A stretch of DNA of 64,000 bases from Nanobdellota archaeon (GTDB lineage Archaea > Nanobdellota > Nanobdellia > Woesearchaeales > WJKV01): NCBI GenBank assembly GCA_023133595.1, contig JAGLWF010000002.1:62001-126000 (forward strand), read 5' to 3'. A model generated the notes under the pieces. That model had not been told where the DNA came from, made no database searches, and saw only the letters and a program-made list of their open reading frames with translations. Positions 49,940 through 58,149 of this stretch are shown here, in pieces (positions within the stretch are counted from its first letter, which is position 1; each line of letters starts with the position of its first letter). Both the position numbers and the translations under genes were made by a program.

Positions 49940-52900
49940 CTATTTATTCCTCTTATCTAATCCAGAGTAAGTAATAAACAAAATAAGAAATAATGCAACA
50001 AAAATTGCGCTTTTGCTTATATTTTCCTTGTTTAGCTCCATAACTGTTCTTGTTGTTAATTTTTTAAAACCTGCTGGCATGCGCTTAATTTCAGGGACAG
50101 GAGCAATACCTTGCTCAGCAGTTTTAATCGGTTCTTCTTTTGTAGGATCTTTAATCTTTGGAGGTTCACTTTGCTGAGGGACCTCTGTTGTAACAGTGTA
50201 TCTAACTTTATTGCTTTCAATGCCATTGCAAACACCGTACGCGCTCCATGTTCCTGGCTCTACATTAACACTTATTCCAGGACCTCCAATTCTAATAACA
50301 CCATTACCATTATTCCATGTTGTTAATGTTCCTATTTTATTATTCCTTCCAACAACAAGTTTTGCATAAATATCACAAAGAGTGTTAGGCATATTAGTTT
50401 CAACAACATAAATAATTGCATCTCTTCCTGCTAATAATTTTTCATGCGAAAAAGTATATTTATTCATCCTAAAATTCACAGTATATTGCGGAGCAGGCGC
50501 GGCAACAGTTAAAGTCAAAACATTGCTCTCAACATTATTACAAACCGCTTTTGCCTGATATGCTCCTGCAGGATTATTTGCTCTTGCGAATTGAGTTGCA
50601 CCATTGTTATTCGTTGTTGAGGTTCCTGCATTAACCCACGCACCAGAATTAAAGCTATATTTTAAATCGCAAAGAGTGTTTGGTATATTAGATGTTAGGG
50701 TAACTGTTATTGGCTCTACTGTATCATATGAATTTTTAGCTGATCCTATAGTGACAGTTGGTGCTGGGGCAGGAGTCTGGTTCTGCGGTGTTTGATTTTG
50801 CTGAGCAGCAGGCAATATTGTTTTAGTCAATGAAGTTTTAACTTCTCCATAATCTGTAGTCATAATAGCGACTCCTCTTCTCATTCCAGGACAGCACACT
50901 GTTTCCCTTTCTCTCCACATCTCTTTGCTCTCTCCTGCTCTTACAATGCCGGTATAACGAGATCCAGGTTCATAATGAGAAAAATGAAAGTAAGTACCGG
51001 TTTTATGCTCCCAATACATGACATGGTATTTTACATCTATGTCTTTTGTATATTTATTATGAAAAGTATACCAAGCATCTATTACTGTTCCATCTTTAAT
51101 CACACTTGAGGGCTGAATATCAAAAGTCGCATATACATTTATAACTTCAATTGGGATTATTTTCCTTTCTTTATAATGGTCTGGATCTTCAACTTCAAAA
51201 GTCACATTATAAATTCCTGGATTTTTAAAAGTACGATATACTTTTTCATTAGGTATGTTTGATGAATACTCAAATATCCCATCACCGTTAAAATCCCATT
51301 TATACTTTAACACAACATCAAGATTCTCACCATATGGCCTAAAACCAACATTTTCAGCCAGACCACTGAATTGCAATTCCCTGTTTTTCACAGTAATAAA
51401 CCCTTCACTAGGAATAGTGCGCACACCATATTTTTCCTCTTTAGTTATGTTAAGGGGTTTATACATTATCCTGATAATTTTTGACATACCATAACCCCAT
51501 TGCCCATGCTCATCTTTGAATCTTGTGCTTATGCTATAATTTCCCGGCTTATAGAATGTTTTTTTAATTTCAAAAGAATTTCCAGTACCCGTCATATTAT
51601 AAGGCTCTAATATCCATTCAACAGCCTTGCTTCCTTCTTGCTCACTTGCAGAACCATTTATTGTAACAGTTATAGGAATAAACTCTCCATCTTCTGTTTT
51701 ATTAATACATAAATAAGAAGGTATAATTCTTAAATTTGCATGACTCATTGCTTTTTTTACGTAAATTGTTTGTGTATACGCCGGAGACCAAAAATCATGA
51801 TAAGTTCCAACTTTAAAACCAACAGTATAATTTCCTGGTTCAGCATAGCTATACTCTTGTTTTACATGATCTCCAGTACCTGATGTTTGATTACCATCAC
51901 CAAAATCAAGAATCCATTTTGTAACTTCTCCAATACCATCTACTCCAAAACCTTCAAATTCAATAAGTTGATTTGTTTTAATCATATGCAAGTCATAAGG
52001 ATCTTTATTTATTCTTAAATAAGCTCCTGGCGGTGCTGGTTGAACATAAAAATCATGGTGATTTTTCTGTCTGCTTTTTACCTTGTCTTGCACCCAAACA
52101 GGCTTAAAATAAAGCATATTATCAATCTCTATCCACAAATTTGGTTCTTCAGGCAATGGATAATGCAAGCCATCTTTATAATTAAAATTAGTAATACCAT
52201 GCTTTTCCCTAAATAACTCCTTAACATCAAAAATACCTGTATATTTACAGTTCTGCTGGCAGGTTCTTAAATTCAAAGCATAATTTTGAGGATAAATCTC
52301 TGTCTGCTCTAAATTAGTTCTCAAAGGAACAATAAATTCAAAATACCCCAAATGATCTGTTGTTGTTTTATCATTATATGAAGAAGGGTGGCCAGCTATA
52401 GTCATTTCCTGATATCTAATAGGCTGGAGAGTATAAGCATCAGAAACATATCCTACAACTTTACCTTGATATTCTCCTAATGAAGGATCTCCTCCCCCTA
52501 CTGCATTTGGAAACGGCTTCCATTCAACAATCACAGGCACATACGCACCTAAAATAGCAGGAGTGCGAACTTCATCTTGAGAACCAGCTTCACCAACATC
52601 AAACCGCATAGTTATTTTAAAATTTTGAGGAACATACATCTCATCAAAATAAACTGTCTTAGTTACCTGATTTCCTGTTTTTGTATCTGCATCATCTGCA
52701 TATTCTTCATGGATTATTGTATCTCCCTGCAGAGTATATTTTGCAAAACTAGCATCTGTAAATTTAACTCTTGTATCGCCAGCAACCATTCCTGCAGTCA
52801 CATCATTATGAGTAATCTGAACACCATACAAAGCTTTTGGCTTAATGTTTATTTTTAGTTTTTCTAATTTATACACATCAACCTGATGCTGTATTCCTTC

Positions 52901-53173
52901 ATCATCTATGACTAGTAATTTCTGCATGCTTCCATCCACATCTGCTGTCAAGAAAAAATTACCAATATATTGCTTTCCACTAGACCCCTCAACAAAAGGC
53001 ATAGATGCCCCAAATGGGAGGTTAACACCTGCTTCTTCCTTAAGATGCAAAGCAGTTATCAATTTTGCAAATTGAGAATACTTACCTTGCTGACTCAGAA
53101 TCTGAATCCTGCCACAGCCTATGGAAAGTATTAATATTGACAGAATTAATAAAATCATCAAACCTCTTTTCAT
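49940..53173 (-). CDS. Large surface protein with PKD-type domains
   Basis: A 1077-residue exported protein. The signal LMILLILSILILSIGCG ends in a lipobox-like Cys. Residues about 30-380 hold unrecognised beta-rich domains, one like a carboxypeptidase-regulatory fold (GKVVGYVSDAYTLQPIRYQE). PKD-type units follow: WILDFGDGNQTSGTG...YAEPGNYTVGF, an FKDEHGQWG unit and KWDFNGDGIFEYSS...FKNPGIYNVTF. Two tandem repeats with NTLCDLKYSFNSG/NTLCDIYAKLVVG are near the end. A C-terminal helix (AIFVALFLILFITYSGL) plus basic tail anchors it a second time. It is likely an adhesin or cell-envelope protein. Confidence 0.75.
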   Translation of the reverse strand: MKRGLMILLILSILILSIGCGRIQILSQQGKYSQFAKLITALHLKEEAGVNLPFGASMPFVEGSSGKQYIGNFFLTADVDGSMQKLLVIDDEGIQHQVDVYKLEKLKINIKPKALYGVQITHNDVTAGMVAGDTRVKFTDASFAKYTLQGDTIIHEEYADDADTKTGNQVTKTVYFDEMYVPQNFKITMRFDVGEAGSQDEVRTPAILGAYVPVIVEWKPFPNAVGGGDPSLGEYQGKVVGYVSDAYTLQPIRYQEMTIAGHPSSYNDKTTTDHLGYFEFIVPLRTNLEQTEIYPQNYALNLRTCQQNCKYTGIFDVKELFREKHGITNFNYKDGLHYPLPEEPNLWIEIDNMLYFKPVWVQDKVKSRQKNHHDFYVQPAPPGAYLRINKDPYDLHMIKTNQLIEFEGFGVDGIGEVTKWILDFGDGNQTSGTGDHVKQEYSYAEPGNYTVGFKVGTYHDFWSPAYTQTIYVKKAMSHANLRIIPSYLCINKTEDGEFIPITVTINGSASEQEGSKAVEWILEPYNMTGTGNSFEIKKTFYKPGNYSISTRFKDEHGQWGYGMSKIIRIMYKPLNITKEEKYGVRTIPSEGFITVKNRELQFSGLAENVGFRPYGENLDVVLKYKWDFNGDGIFEYSSNIPNEKVYRTFKNPGIYNVTFEVEDPDHYKERKIIPIEVINVYATFDIQPSSVIKDGTVIDAWYTFHNKYTKDIDVKYHVMYWEHKTGTYFHFSHYEPGSRYTGIVRAGESKEMWRERETVCCPGMRRGVAIMTTDYGEVKTSLTKTILPAAQQNQTPQNQTPAPAPTVTIGSAKNSYDTVEPITVTLTSNIPNTLCDLKYSFNSGAWVNAGTSTTNNNGATQFARANNPAGAYQAKAVCNNVESNVLTLTVAAPAPQYTVNFRMNKYTFSHEKLLAGRDAIIYVVETNMPNTLCDIYAKLVVGRNNKIGTLTTWNNGNGVIRIGGPGISVNVEPGTWSAYGVCNGIESNKVRYTVTTEVPQQSEPPKIKDPTKEEPIKTAEQGIAPVPEIKRMPAGFKKLTTRTVMELNKENISKSAIFVALFLILFITYSGLDKRNK

Positions 53174-53253
53174 TATATATAGTCATTTAGTATTTTGGTA
53201 TATAAATGTTTTTATTAGAAAGAGAAATTTGTAAATATATAGATAATAGGCAA

Positions 53254-53955
53254 TTAGTACATAACAAAATCTGCAAGATTTAATCCTGCTTTTTGTTCAA
53301 TAAAATTTAATTTAAGGATTCTTTCTTTTTCGCGTTCCCAAGCATTATCCAGAGAATAACCGTGTTTTTCCTTTAGTTCTTTTATTTTTTCTGGACTATT
53401 TTCATGTATATTATCAAGAGCTGTCTCCAACGCGGTGTAAATGGATTTAGCATTAATTGGCGTGTGTTCTTTTATTTCTTCCAGATTTTTTTCAACACTC
53501 TGAATAAAACAACCCCAAGAACCTCTGCATCCAATATCTCTATGTTTTAAAGCACGCACTTCTTTTTCTCCTAAGACATCTGAAATGTCCATCCCAATCC
53601 TTATTTTTGTCAGATCTTCAATAAGTGCTCTTTGTCTCCCTTCTTTCTTATGATGAAGATATACTTTAAGATATTTATATACTGCCAAAGTTTTATTGAA
53701 ATCTTCTGTCCCCCAGGCCCTCTGCATTAATCTATATACTTGCTGATCTGTTTTAATAAGCTCGCGAATATCTCTAGGACTATACAATGGAATCGAACCA
53801 ACAGTAGTTATGTCGTTTTTTGAAGTAAAACAAACAAATATTCTATCTGTAGCTATAACATCCGCTTCTCTGAGTCGTATAGATACCAACTTTTTATCAT
53901 CAGAAATAAAATTATACTTTTCATCGCTAATGAATTTCAATCCTGATTTTGTCAT
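53254..53955 (-). CDS. Unknown protein
   Basis: A 233-residue cytosolic protein with no recognised family. The N-terminal third is beta-rich (KKLVSIRLREADVIATDRIF). The rest is helical with several Lys/Glu clusters and two Cys (IGCRGSWGCFIQ) that could bind metal. It is the first minus-strand gene before the PKD protein, with about 80 bases between them. Confidence 0.5.
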   Translation of the reverse strand: MTKSGLKFISDEKYNFISDDKKLVSIRLREADVIATDRIFVCFTSKNDITTVGSIPLYSPRDIRELIKTDQQVYRLMQRAWGTEDFNKTLAVYKYLKVYLHHKKEGRQRALIEDLTKIRIGMDISDVLGEKEVRALKHRDIGCRGSWGCFIQSVEKNLEEIKEHTPINAKSIYTALETALDNIHENSPEKIKELKEKHGYSLDNAWEREKERILKLNFIEQKAGLNLADFVMY

Positions 53956-54060
53956 ATATTTAAAATAATTAATCCTGCTTTTTAAAGATTATGCTATTTA
54001 ATAAGTTGGTTATAGAGTGCAAACACAACCTTTATAAATCTCATACTACTATTTTCATCT

Positions 54061-54081
54061 ATGGCAAAATCGGATTTCTGA
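54061..54081 (+). other. Leaderless six-codon ORF or start of a small RNA, twin 2
   Basis: ATGGCAAAATCGGATTTCTG then A encodes M-A-K-S-D-F-stop, differing at only two bases from the twin at 48757 over 21 bases. A TATA box (54030-54039) is placed for transcription to start at the ATG. Conservation of both promoter distance and sequence argues for function. Confidence 0.4.
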
Positions 54082-54362
54082 GCTGTTTATTGTGGGTGGG
54101 AGAGGAAATTCCTTCATAATACAGGATGTGATGGGTTATCTTTTTATCTTAAAATAAATCCATATTAGGAGGTATAAACAAAAATGAAGAAATAAATATT
54201 TTAATAGGTTTATATATTTTCTCTTTGTTTCCACACTAATAATGTAGTGGCACAATTGCTGATTTTTATTGCAGCTAGAAGCAAACTTTATAAAGGGGGG
54301 GCGACCCACTGTACTTAAAATACGAAGAAATAGTGTCTCTAGCTGAAATCGTAAAATTCAAG

Positions 54363-54381
54363 GGTACAGGATATAAAACCT
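54363..54381 (+). promoter_or_regulatory. TATA box of uL16 inside an inverted repeat
   Basis: ACAGGATATAAAACCTGT holds the box GATATAAAA flanked by ACAGG and CCTGT. Transcription would begin close to the ATG at 54400. The symmetry could be an operator over the TATA box. Confidence 0.45.
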
Positions 54382-54399
54382 GTGGGACTAAGTTAAAAA

Positions 54400-54936
54400 A
54401 TGGCAAAACAAAGAAGAGCAGTTGCACATCGTACACTGGAACGGCCTTATACACGGATTTCAAAGTTCACAAAGAAGCAATATACCAGAGGAAATCCTCA
54501 TATTGTGATTTCTCAGTTCGAGATGGGCAACAGGAAAAAACAATTTCCATTTATTGTCGACCTAATCGCAAAGGATAATCTTCAGATAAGGCACATTGCA
54601 ATGGAGAGCGCGAGACAGGCTGCTAACAGGCATCTTGAAAAGAATCTTGGAAAGGAAGGATATCATTTCAAGTACATGATCTATCCGCATCATATTCTAA
54701 GAGAGAATCCTTTGGCATCTGGTGCTGGTGCTGACCGTATGAGCACTGGAATGCAGCGCTCATTTGGAAAGGCAGTCAGCAAAGCTGCGCAAGTGAAGAA
54801 GGGAAAACAGATCATAAAAATCAGTCTTGAAGAGAAAAATATAAAAGTTGCAAAAAAAGCAATGACATTGGCAAAAAATAAATTAGCATGCAGTTATACT
54901 ATCAGAGCATATCCCAATCCATCATACAAGAAATAA
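54400..54936 (+). CDS. rpl10e: Ribosomal protein uL16 (L10e)
   Basis: A 178-residue protein. YTRGNPHIVISQFEMGN, ARQAANRHLEKNLGKEGYHF, MIYPHHILREN and ADRMSTGMQRSFGKAVSKAA are classic uL16 blocks of the archaeal or eukaryotic type. It binds near the peptidyl-transferase centre. A leaderless ATG fits a TATA box about 25 bases upstream. The gene is convergent with the NOG1-type GTPase gene, one base apart. Confidence 0.96.
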   Translation: MAKQRRAVAHRTLERPYTRISKFTKKQYTRGNPHIVISQFEMGNRKKQFPFIVDLIAKDNLQIRHIAMESARQAANRHLEKNLGKEGYHFKYMIYPHHILRENPLASGAGADRMSTGMQRSFGKAVSKAAQVKKGKQIIKISLEEKNIKVAKKAMTLAKNKLACSYTIRAYPNPSYKK

Positions 54937-54937
54937 T

Positions 54938-55933
54938 TCATTTCTTTGATTCTTCTACTATCCTATCTTTCAGTTCTTCTAGATCAATGATAGCTCTGCT
55001 GAATTCCTTGAACTTCTTGTTCTTCCTGAACTTATTGATCTCCTGTTCTCTCTCATCATCATCAAACATGTCTGTCTTTGAGAGATAAATCAAGATAGGT
55101 TTCCTGAAATCTTTTTTCAGGCGGGCGTATAATTTTATCTGGCTCTCTACTGGATAACTGCCCTCTGTCAGGTCAAAGATGTAGAGGATCTGGTGCGAAA
55201 GATATTTTATTGTCAGGAAAGCCTGCTTCTCGATCACATTCATCTTTTCAAAACGATTAAGAGTGCCGGGCGTGTCAACCAATTGTATCTTCTTATGGTC
55301 CTTTATCATGTATCCCATGTTCAATTTCTTTGTTGTGAAAGCATATGCACTGATCTCTGGCTTGCTCGAAGAGATCTTTGAGAGCAGGGTGGATTTTCCA
55401 ACATTTGGAAAGCCTGTGATCGCAACAGTGTACAATTTCATCTTGATAGTCGGGAATCTTTTCATTATCTTCCTGCATTCCTCAAGAAGAAGGAAATCTT
55501 TCTTGACCTGTTTCACAAGAGAGCTTATCCTGCCGGAATAACTTCTTCGTATGACATTGATCTGCCTGAAATCCCTGCACTGTTTGATTTTTTTTGTATA
55601 GACACGGTGCATCTCTGATATTTTTTTTGAACACCAGCCTAATGCACCTAAAGATTTTCTCACATCATCGATCGAGAAAAATAATCTCATCAGATCTTGA
55701 TAGAAGATATGAAGGTTGTCGAATGAAGGGTATGCTTTCTGGATCTGTTCCAGGAAACGTGTCAGCTCTTTCTTGATCACAGTGATACGTTTCAGCTCTA
55801 TCTGCTTGGACTTTTTCAGCCTGTCTCCTTTCGCACCGCTCCGAACCTCTGATGCAGATTTCATAGCTTTTCTGAAAGCCACATCTAAGTAGAAATCCGG
55901 TCTCTCTATCTTGCCCAAGCCTTCTATATCCAT
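54938..55933 (-). CDS. nog1: NOG1-family GTP-binding protein
   Basis: A 331-residue GTPase. An N-terminal helical bundle (about 1-150) is typical of NOG1. G1 is GFPNVGKST (about residue 173), G3 is VDTPGTLNR, and G4 is LSKTDMF (K-x-D). NOG1 acts in large ribosomal subunit assembly. The neighbour, uL16, is itself a late-assembly protein, so the pairing is sensible. The lack of a C-terminal extension is normal for archaea. Confidence 0.88.
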   Translation of the reverse strand: MDIEGLGKIERPDFYLDVAFRKAMKSASEVRSGAKGDRLKKSKQIELKRITVIKKELTRFLEQIQKAYPSFDNLHIFYQDLMRLFFSIDDVRKSLGALGWCSKKISEMHRVYTKKIKQCRDFRQINVIRRSYSGRISSLVKQVKKDFLLLEECRKIMKRFPTIKMKLYTVAITGFPNVGKSTLLSKISSSKPEISAYAFTTKKLNMGYMIKDHKKIQLVDTPGTLNRFEKMNVIEKQAFLTIKYLSHQILYIFDLTEGSYPVESQIKLYARLKKDFRKPILIYLSKTDMFDDDEREQEINKFRKNKKFKEFSRAIIDLEELKDRIVEESKK

Positions 55934-56016
55934 GCAGGATTTCAGTATAGAGGTATTTAAAAGGCTTTGGGGACTTTAGAGAAACCTTTATAAATGCCTT
56001 ATTTTTTTGGGTATGT

Positions 56017-56481
56017 ATGATTGAACTTAAACTTGTGATAGGAACAAAATCTGGAAAATCATATCAGAAAGAATTGAAGAGTCCAGAGGCAGATGTCCTG
56101 TTCGATAAGAAAATAAGAGATAAGATCAGCGGAGATGCGATTGGATTTCCAGGATACGAATTCGAGATAACAGGCGGATCTGACAAGTCTGGTTTTCCTA
56201 TGAGAAGGGATGTTGCAACCGGCCACAGAAAAAAGATTTTCACAACTAGTTCTCACGGAGTATGGATCCCGCAGAAAGGTAAGAAATTAAGAAAGACAGT
56301 TGCAGGAAACATGGTGCATGAGAATACTGCACAGATCAATCTCAAGATTTTGAAGGAAGGCAAAGCACCTCTGGCGCCAGTTGAAGCACGAGAAGAGAAA
56401 AAAGCAAAAGAGAAAACAGAAGCAAAAGCAGAAGAAAAGAAAGAAGCAAAAGAAGCAGCACCTGCAGGAGCAAGTGCATAA
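56017..56481 (+). CDS. rps6e: Ribosomal protein eS6 with charged tail
   Basis: A 154-residue protein. GDAIGFPGYEFEITGGSDKS, GFPMRRDV and KKLRKTVAGNMVHENTAQIN are the eS6 core. The C-terminal 35 residues are Lys/Glu/Ala-rich. The tail starts with EAREE, and the first 15 coding bases, GAAGCACGAGAAGAG, are identical to the start of the palindromic inserts in the eL31 and eS19 tails. A TATA box (CCTTTATAAAT, about 55984-55994) gives a leaderless start. In many archaea rps6e is next to the aIF2-gamma gene; here tnpB lies between. Confidence 0.93.
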   Translation: MIELKLVIGTKSGKSYQKELKSPEADVLFDKKIRDKISGDAIGFPGYEFEITGGSDKSGFPMRRDVATGHRKKIFTTSSHGVWIPQKGKKLRKTVAGNMVHENTAQINLKILKEGKAPLAPVEAREEKKAKEKTEAKAEEKKEAKEAAPAGASA

Positions 56482-56500
56482 ATTTGTGACCTCCTCTCCA

Positions 56501-57871
56501 CTAAAGTGTGAAACTTCCAACGGAAGTTTTTAGAGGTTGTGTACTCATTCCGTGATAGCGGAAATCATCTACATTTCTGGCTTGGTCATCTAAAGCCCCT
56601 CGATTGAAAAGAACCTGCTTCTCAAACAAGCTATTAGCTATATTAACAGCTCCGTTAATATCAGCGTTTAGTATGATGTTGCAATCCATACACTTGAACA
56701 ACGACCAATTATTTTGATAAGGTCTAATAGTATTTGTACTTCCACACTTACTGCATGTTTTTGAAGTACCAAATTCATTGACTTTGATAGCATCAATACC
56801 TTTTTCTTCACTGCTTTGGGTTATATAGTTGATTATTCTACTATACGCCCATTTCTGTAGTTTCTGACGGAGTTTTCGTTTATTATTGCCCTTATACGCA
56901 CCATATTTTAATCGCTTTGGATATCCAATACCAATGAGACAATTCGAACTCACATTAGCTATCTGTTCAGCTAGTTTGCGCTCACTGTCTTCAATAAAAT
57001 TGGCTCTCTTTTGTCGAATATGCTTAAGGGCAATCCATTTTTGTAATCGCTGTAATTTGCCGATCAATTTATCGTATTGTTCAAGTTTATGTTTTTTATA
57101 TCCTTCTTTTATTATCAAAAAACTATCTTTACTTAGGTTTCGCTCAGGAATTAACAACACCGTCGTAGCTGTCCTAGTTATGCCTAAGTCAATAGCTCGA
57201 AGCTTTTTCATTGTTTGAACAGGAACTTGATATTCACATGAAAAATGGACATACCATTTATGATTACGTTTAATCAATTCACAATCAGATATTTTTATCG
57301 CATCTTTAAGCACCTGAAGATGATACTCGGCAGGGTTAAGAGGGATCATCATTTTATCTCGCTTTTTCAATGTTGACACGTGAAGCCAAAGAGAGGATAT
57401 ATCGAGATCTTCCTTGAGTGCTTTAACCATCTTACCTTTAAGTTCTAGATTGGTTTTTAAACTAACAGTTCTAGAATCTAAACGTACTGGAATTTTATTG
57501 ATAGACTTAGAAAAAGGTTCAGACGGTGCTCTCTTAAGAAGTTTGGAATGCCATTTCGTTCCTTTTTTTGCTCTCTTTAACTTGAATTCCCAGCGGCTAT
57601 GTTCTTTTTTGTAACTTTTCCACATCCAAATGGCTTTATCTTTACATTGTTGGATATAACCAGTGCTTAATTTTGTTTTCTTAGCTATTTCTTTCTCATA
57701 TGGTGCTAGCTTTGTTCTACTAACATACCCCATTTGTTTAATTATATCTGAGAAAAGTTTAGTACAATACGTTAATTTAGCAGTTAATTTGTTAAGTTTT
57801 GCTGTTTTGAGTGTAGTGACTCCATAATGGACAGGTACCTTGATAGTTCGCTTATATTTTTGATATCCCAT
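56501..57871 (-). CDS. tnpB: TnpB-type RNA-guided nuclease (IS605 OrfB family), no TnpA
   Basis: A 456-residue protein. The RuvC-I Asp is in RAIDLGITRTATTVLL. The zinc finger is CSKCGST...FKCMDCN, and the RuvC-III Asp is in NADINGAVNIAN. At the RuvC-II position, where many TnpB proteins have a Glu, this one has LIGIGYPKRLKYG. A Glu is found instead in VNEFGTSKTCSKCG, as in TnpB groups with a rearranged active site. A minus-strand TATA box (CGTTTATAAAG, about 57895-57905) gives a leaderless start. It sits between rps6e and the aIF2-gamma gene. No tnpA was seen. Confidence 0.9.
   Translation of the reverse strand: MGYQKYKRTIKVPVHYGVTTLKTAKLNKLTAKLTYCTKLFSDIIKQMGYVSRTKLAPYEKEIAKKTKLSTGYIQQCKDKAIWMWKSYKKEHSRWEFKLKRAKKGTKWHSKLLKRAPSEPFSKSINKIPVRLDSRTVSLKTNLELKGKMVKALKEDLDISSLWLHVSTLKKRDKMMIPLNPAEYHLQVLKDAIKISDCELIKRNHKWYVHFSCEYQVPVQTMKKLRAIDLGITRTATTVLLIPERNLSKDSFLIIKEGYKKHKLEQYDKLIGKLQRLQKWIALKHIRQKRANFIEDSERKLAEQIANVSSNCLIGIGYPKRLKYGAYKGNNKRKLRQKLQKWAYSRIINYITQSSEEKGIDAIKVNEFGTSKTCSKCGSTNTIRPYQNNWSLFKCMDCNIILNADINGAVNIANSLFEKQVLFNRGALDDQARNVDDFRYHGMSTQPLKTSVGSFTL
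56511..56529. other. Hairpin at the tnpB 3' end (possible element end or guide RNA scaffold)
   Basis: AAACTTCC-AAC-GGAAGTTT is a perfect 8-base stem with a three-base loop, just inside the tnpB stop. In IS200/IS605-type elements the right end carries a subterminal hairpin, and the omega RNA overlaps this region. The element would end near 56480-56500, next to the eS6 stop. Confidence 0.45.
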
Positions 57872-58083
57872 TACTTATTATCGAGACTTTTTACTTTATA
57901 AACGCTACGCACATCTGTCCAGTGACCAGTGCATATCGAAATTGCTAAAAACTTAGAAAATTGACAAATCTAATCATATTGGTTGATGAGGTCTTAAAAT
58001 TCAGCATAGCTATAGCTCAAAAATATATCCTAATCAAAACAAAAACATGTTATAGAATAAGCATTTTTTTACAAAATATTGAC

Positions 58084-58149
58084 AACTTTTATAAATAACT
58101 CTTTTATCTAGTATAAAAAGTAGGTTGATAGATTACTTGGTGGAATAAG
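58084..58149 (+). promoter_or_regulatory. Promoter and leader of the aIF2-gamma gene
   Basis: Two TATA-like boxes are present: ACTTTTATAAATA (58085-58097) and TATAAAAAG (58112-58120). The second would start transcription near 58140-58145. GGTGG at 58139-58143 is a ribosome site six bases before an ATC codon at 58150. A three-codon reading frame GTG-GAA-TAA (58140-58148) ends one base before that ATC. Confidence 0.5.

Larger units (their letters stand above)
53956..54399. other. 444-base intergenic region with promoters and one mini-ORF
   Basis: No long gene. It holds a TATA-like CTTTATAAAT (54030-54039) with the six-codon ORF at 54061, and a T-rich stretch (about 54140-54150) that could end a short RNA. 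AGGAGGT then follows before ATGAAGAAATAA at 54184-54195 (three codons), with a second TATA-like ACTTTATAAAG (54286-54296) further on. An ACAGG-ATATAAAA-CCTGT stretch (54363-54381) lies about 25 bases before the uL16 ATG. A short RNA gene in 54058-54150 is possible but unproven. Confidence 0.45.

Noticed and set aside
54184-54195. ATG-AAG-AAA-TAA behind a perfect AGGAGGT site
   Set aside because: Three codons only. It may be the start of a decayed exported protein gene, but no continuation in another frame looks convincing.
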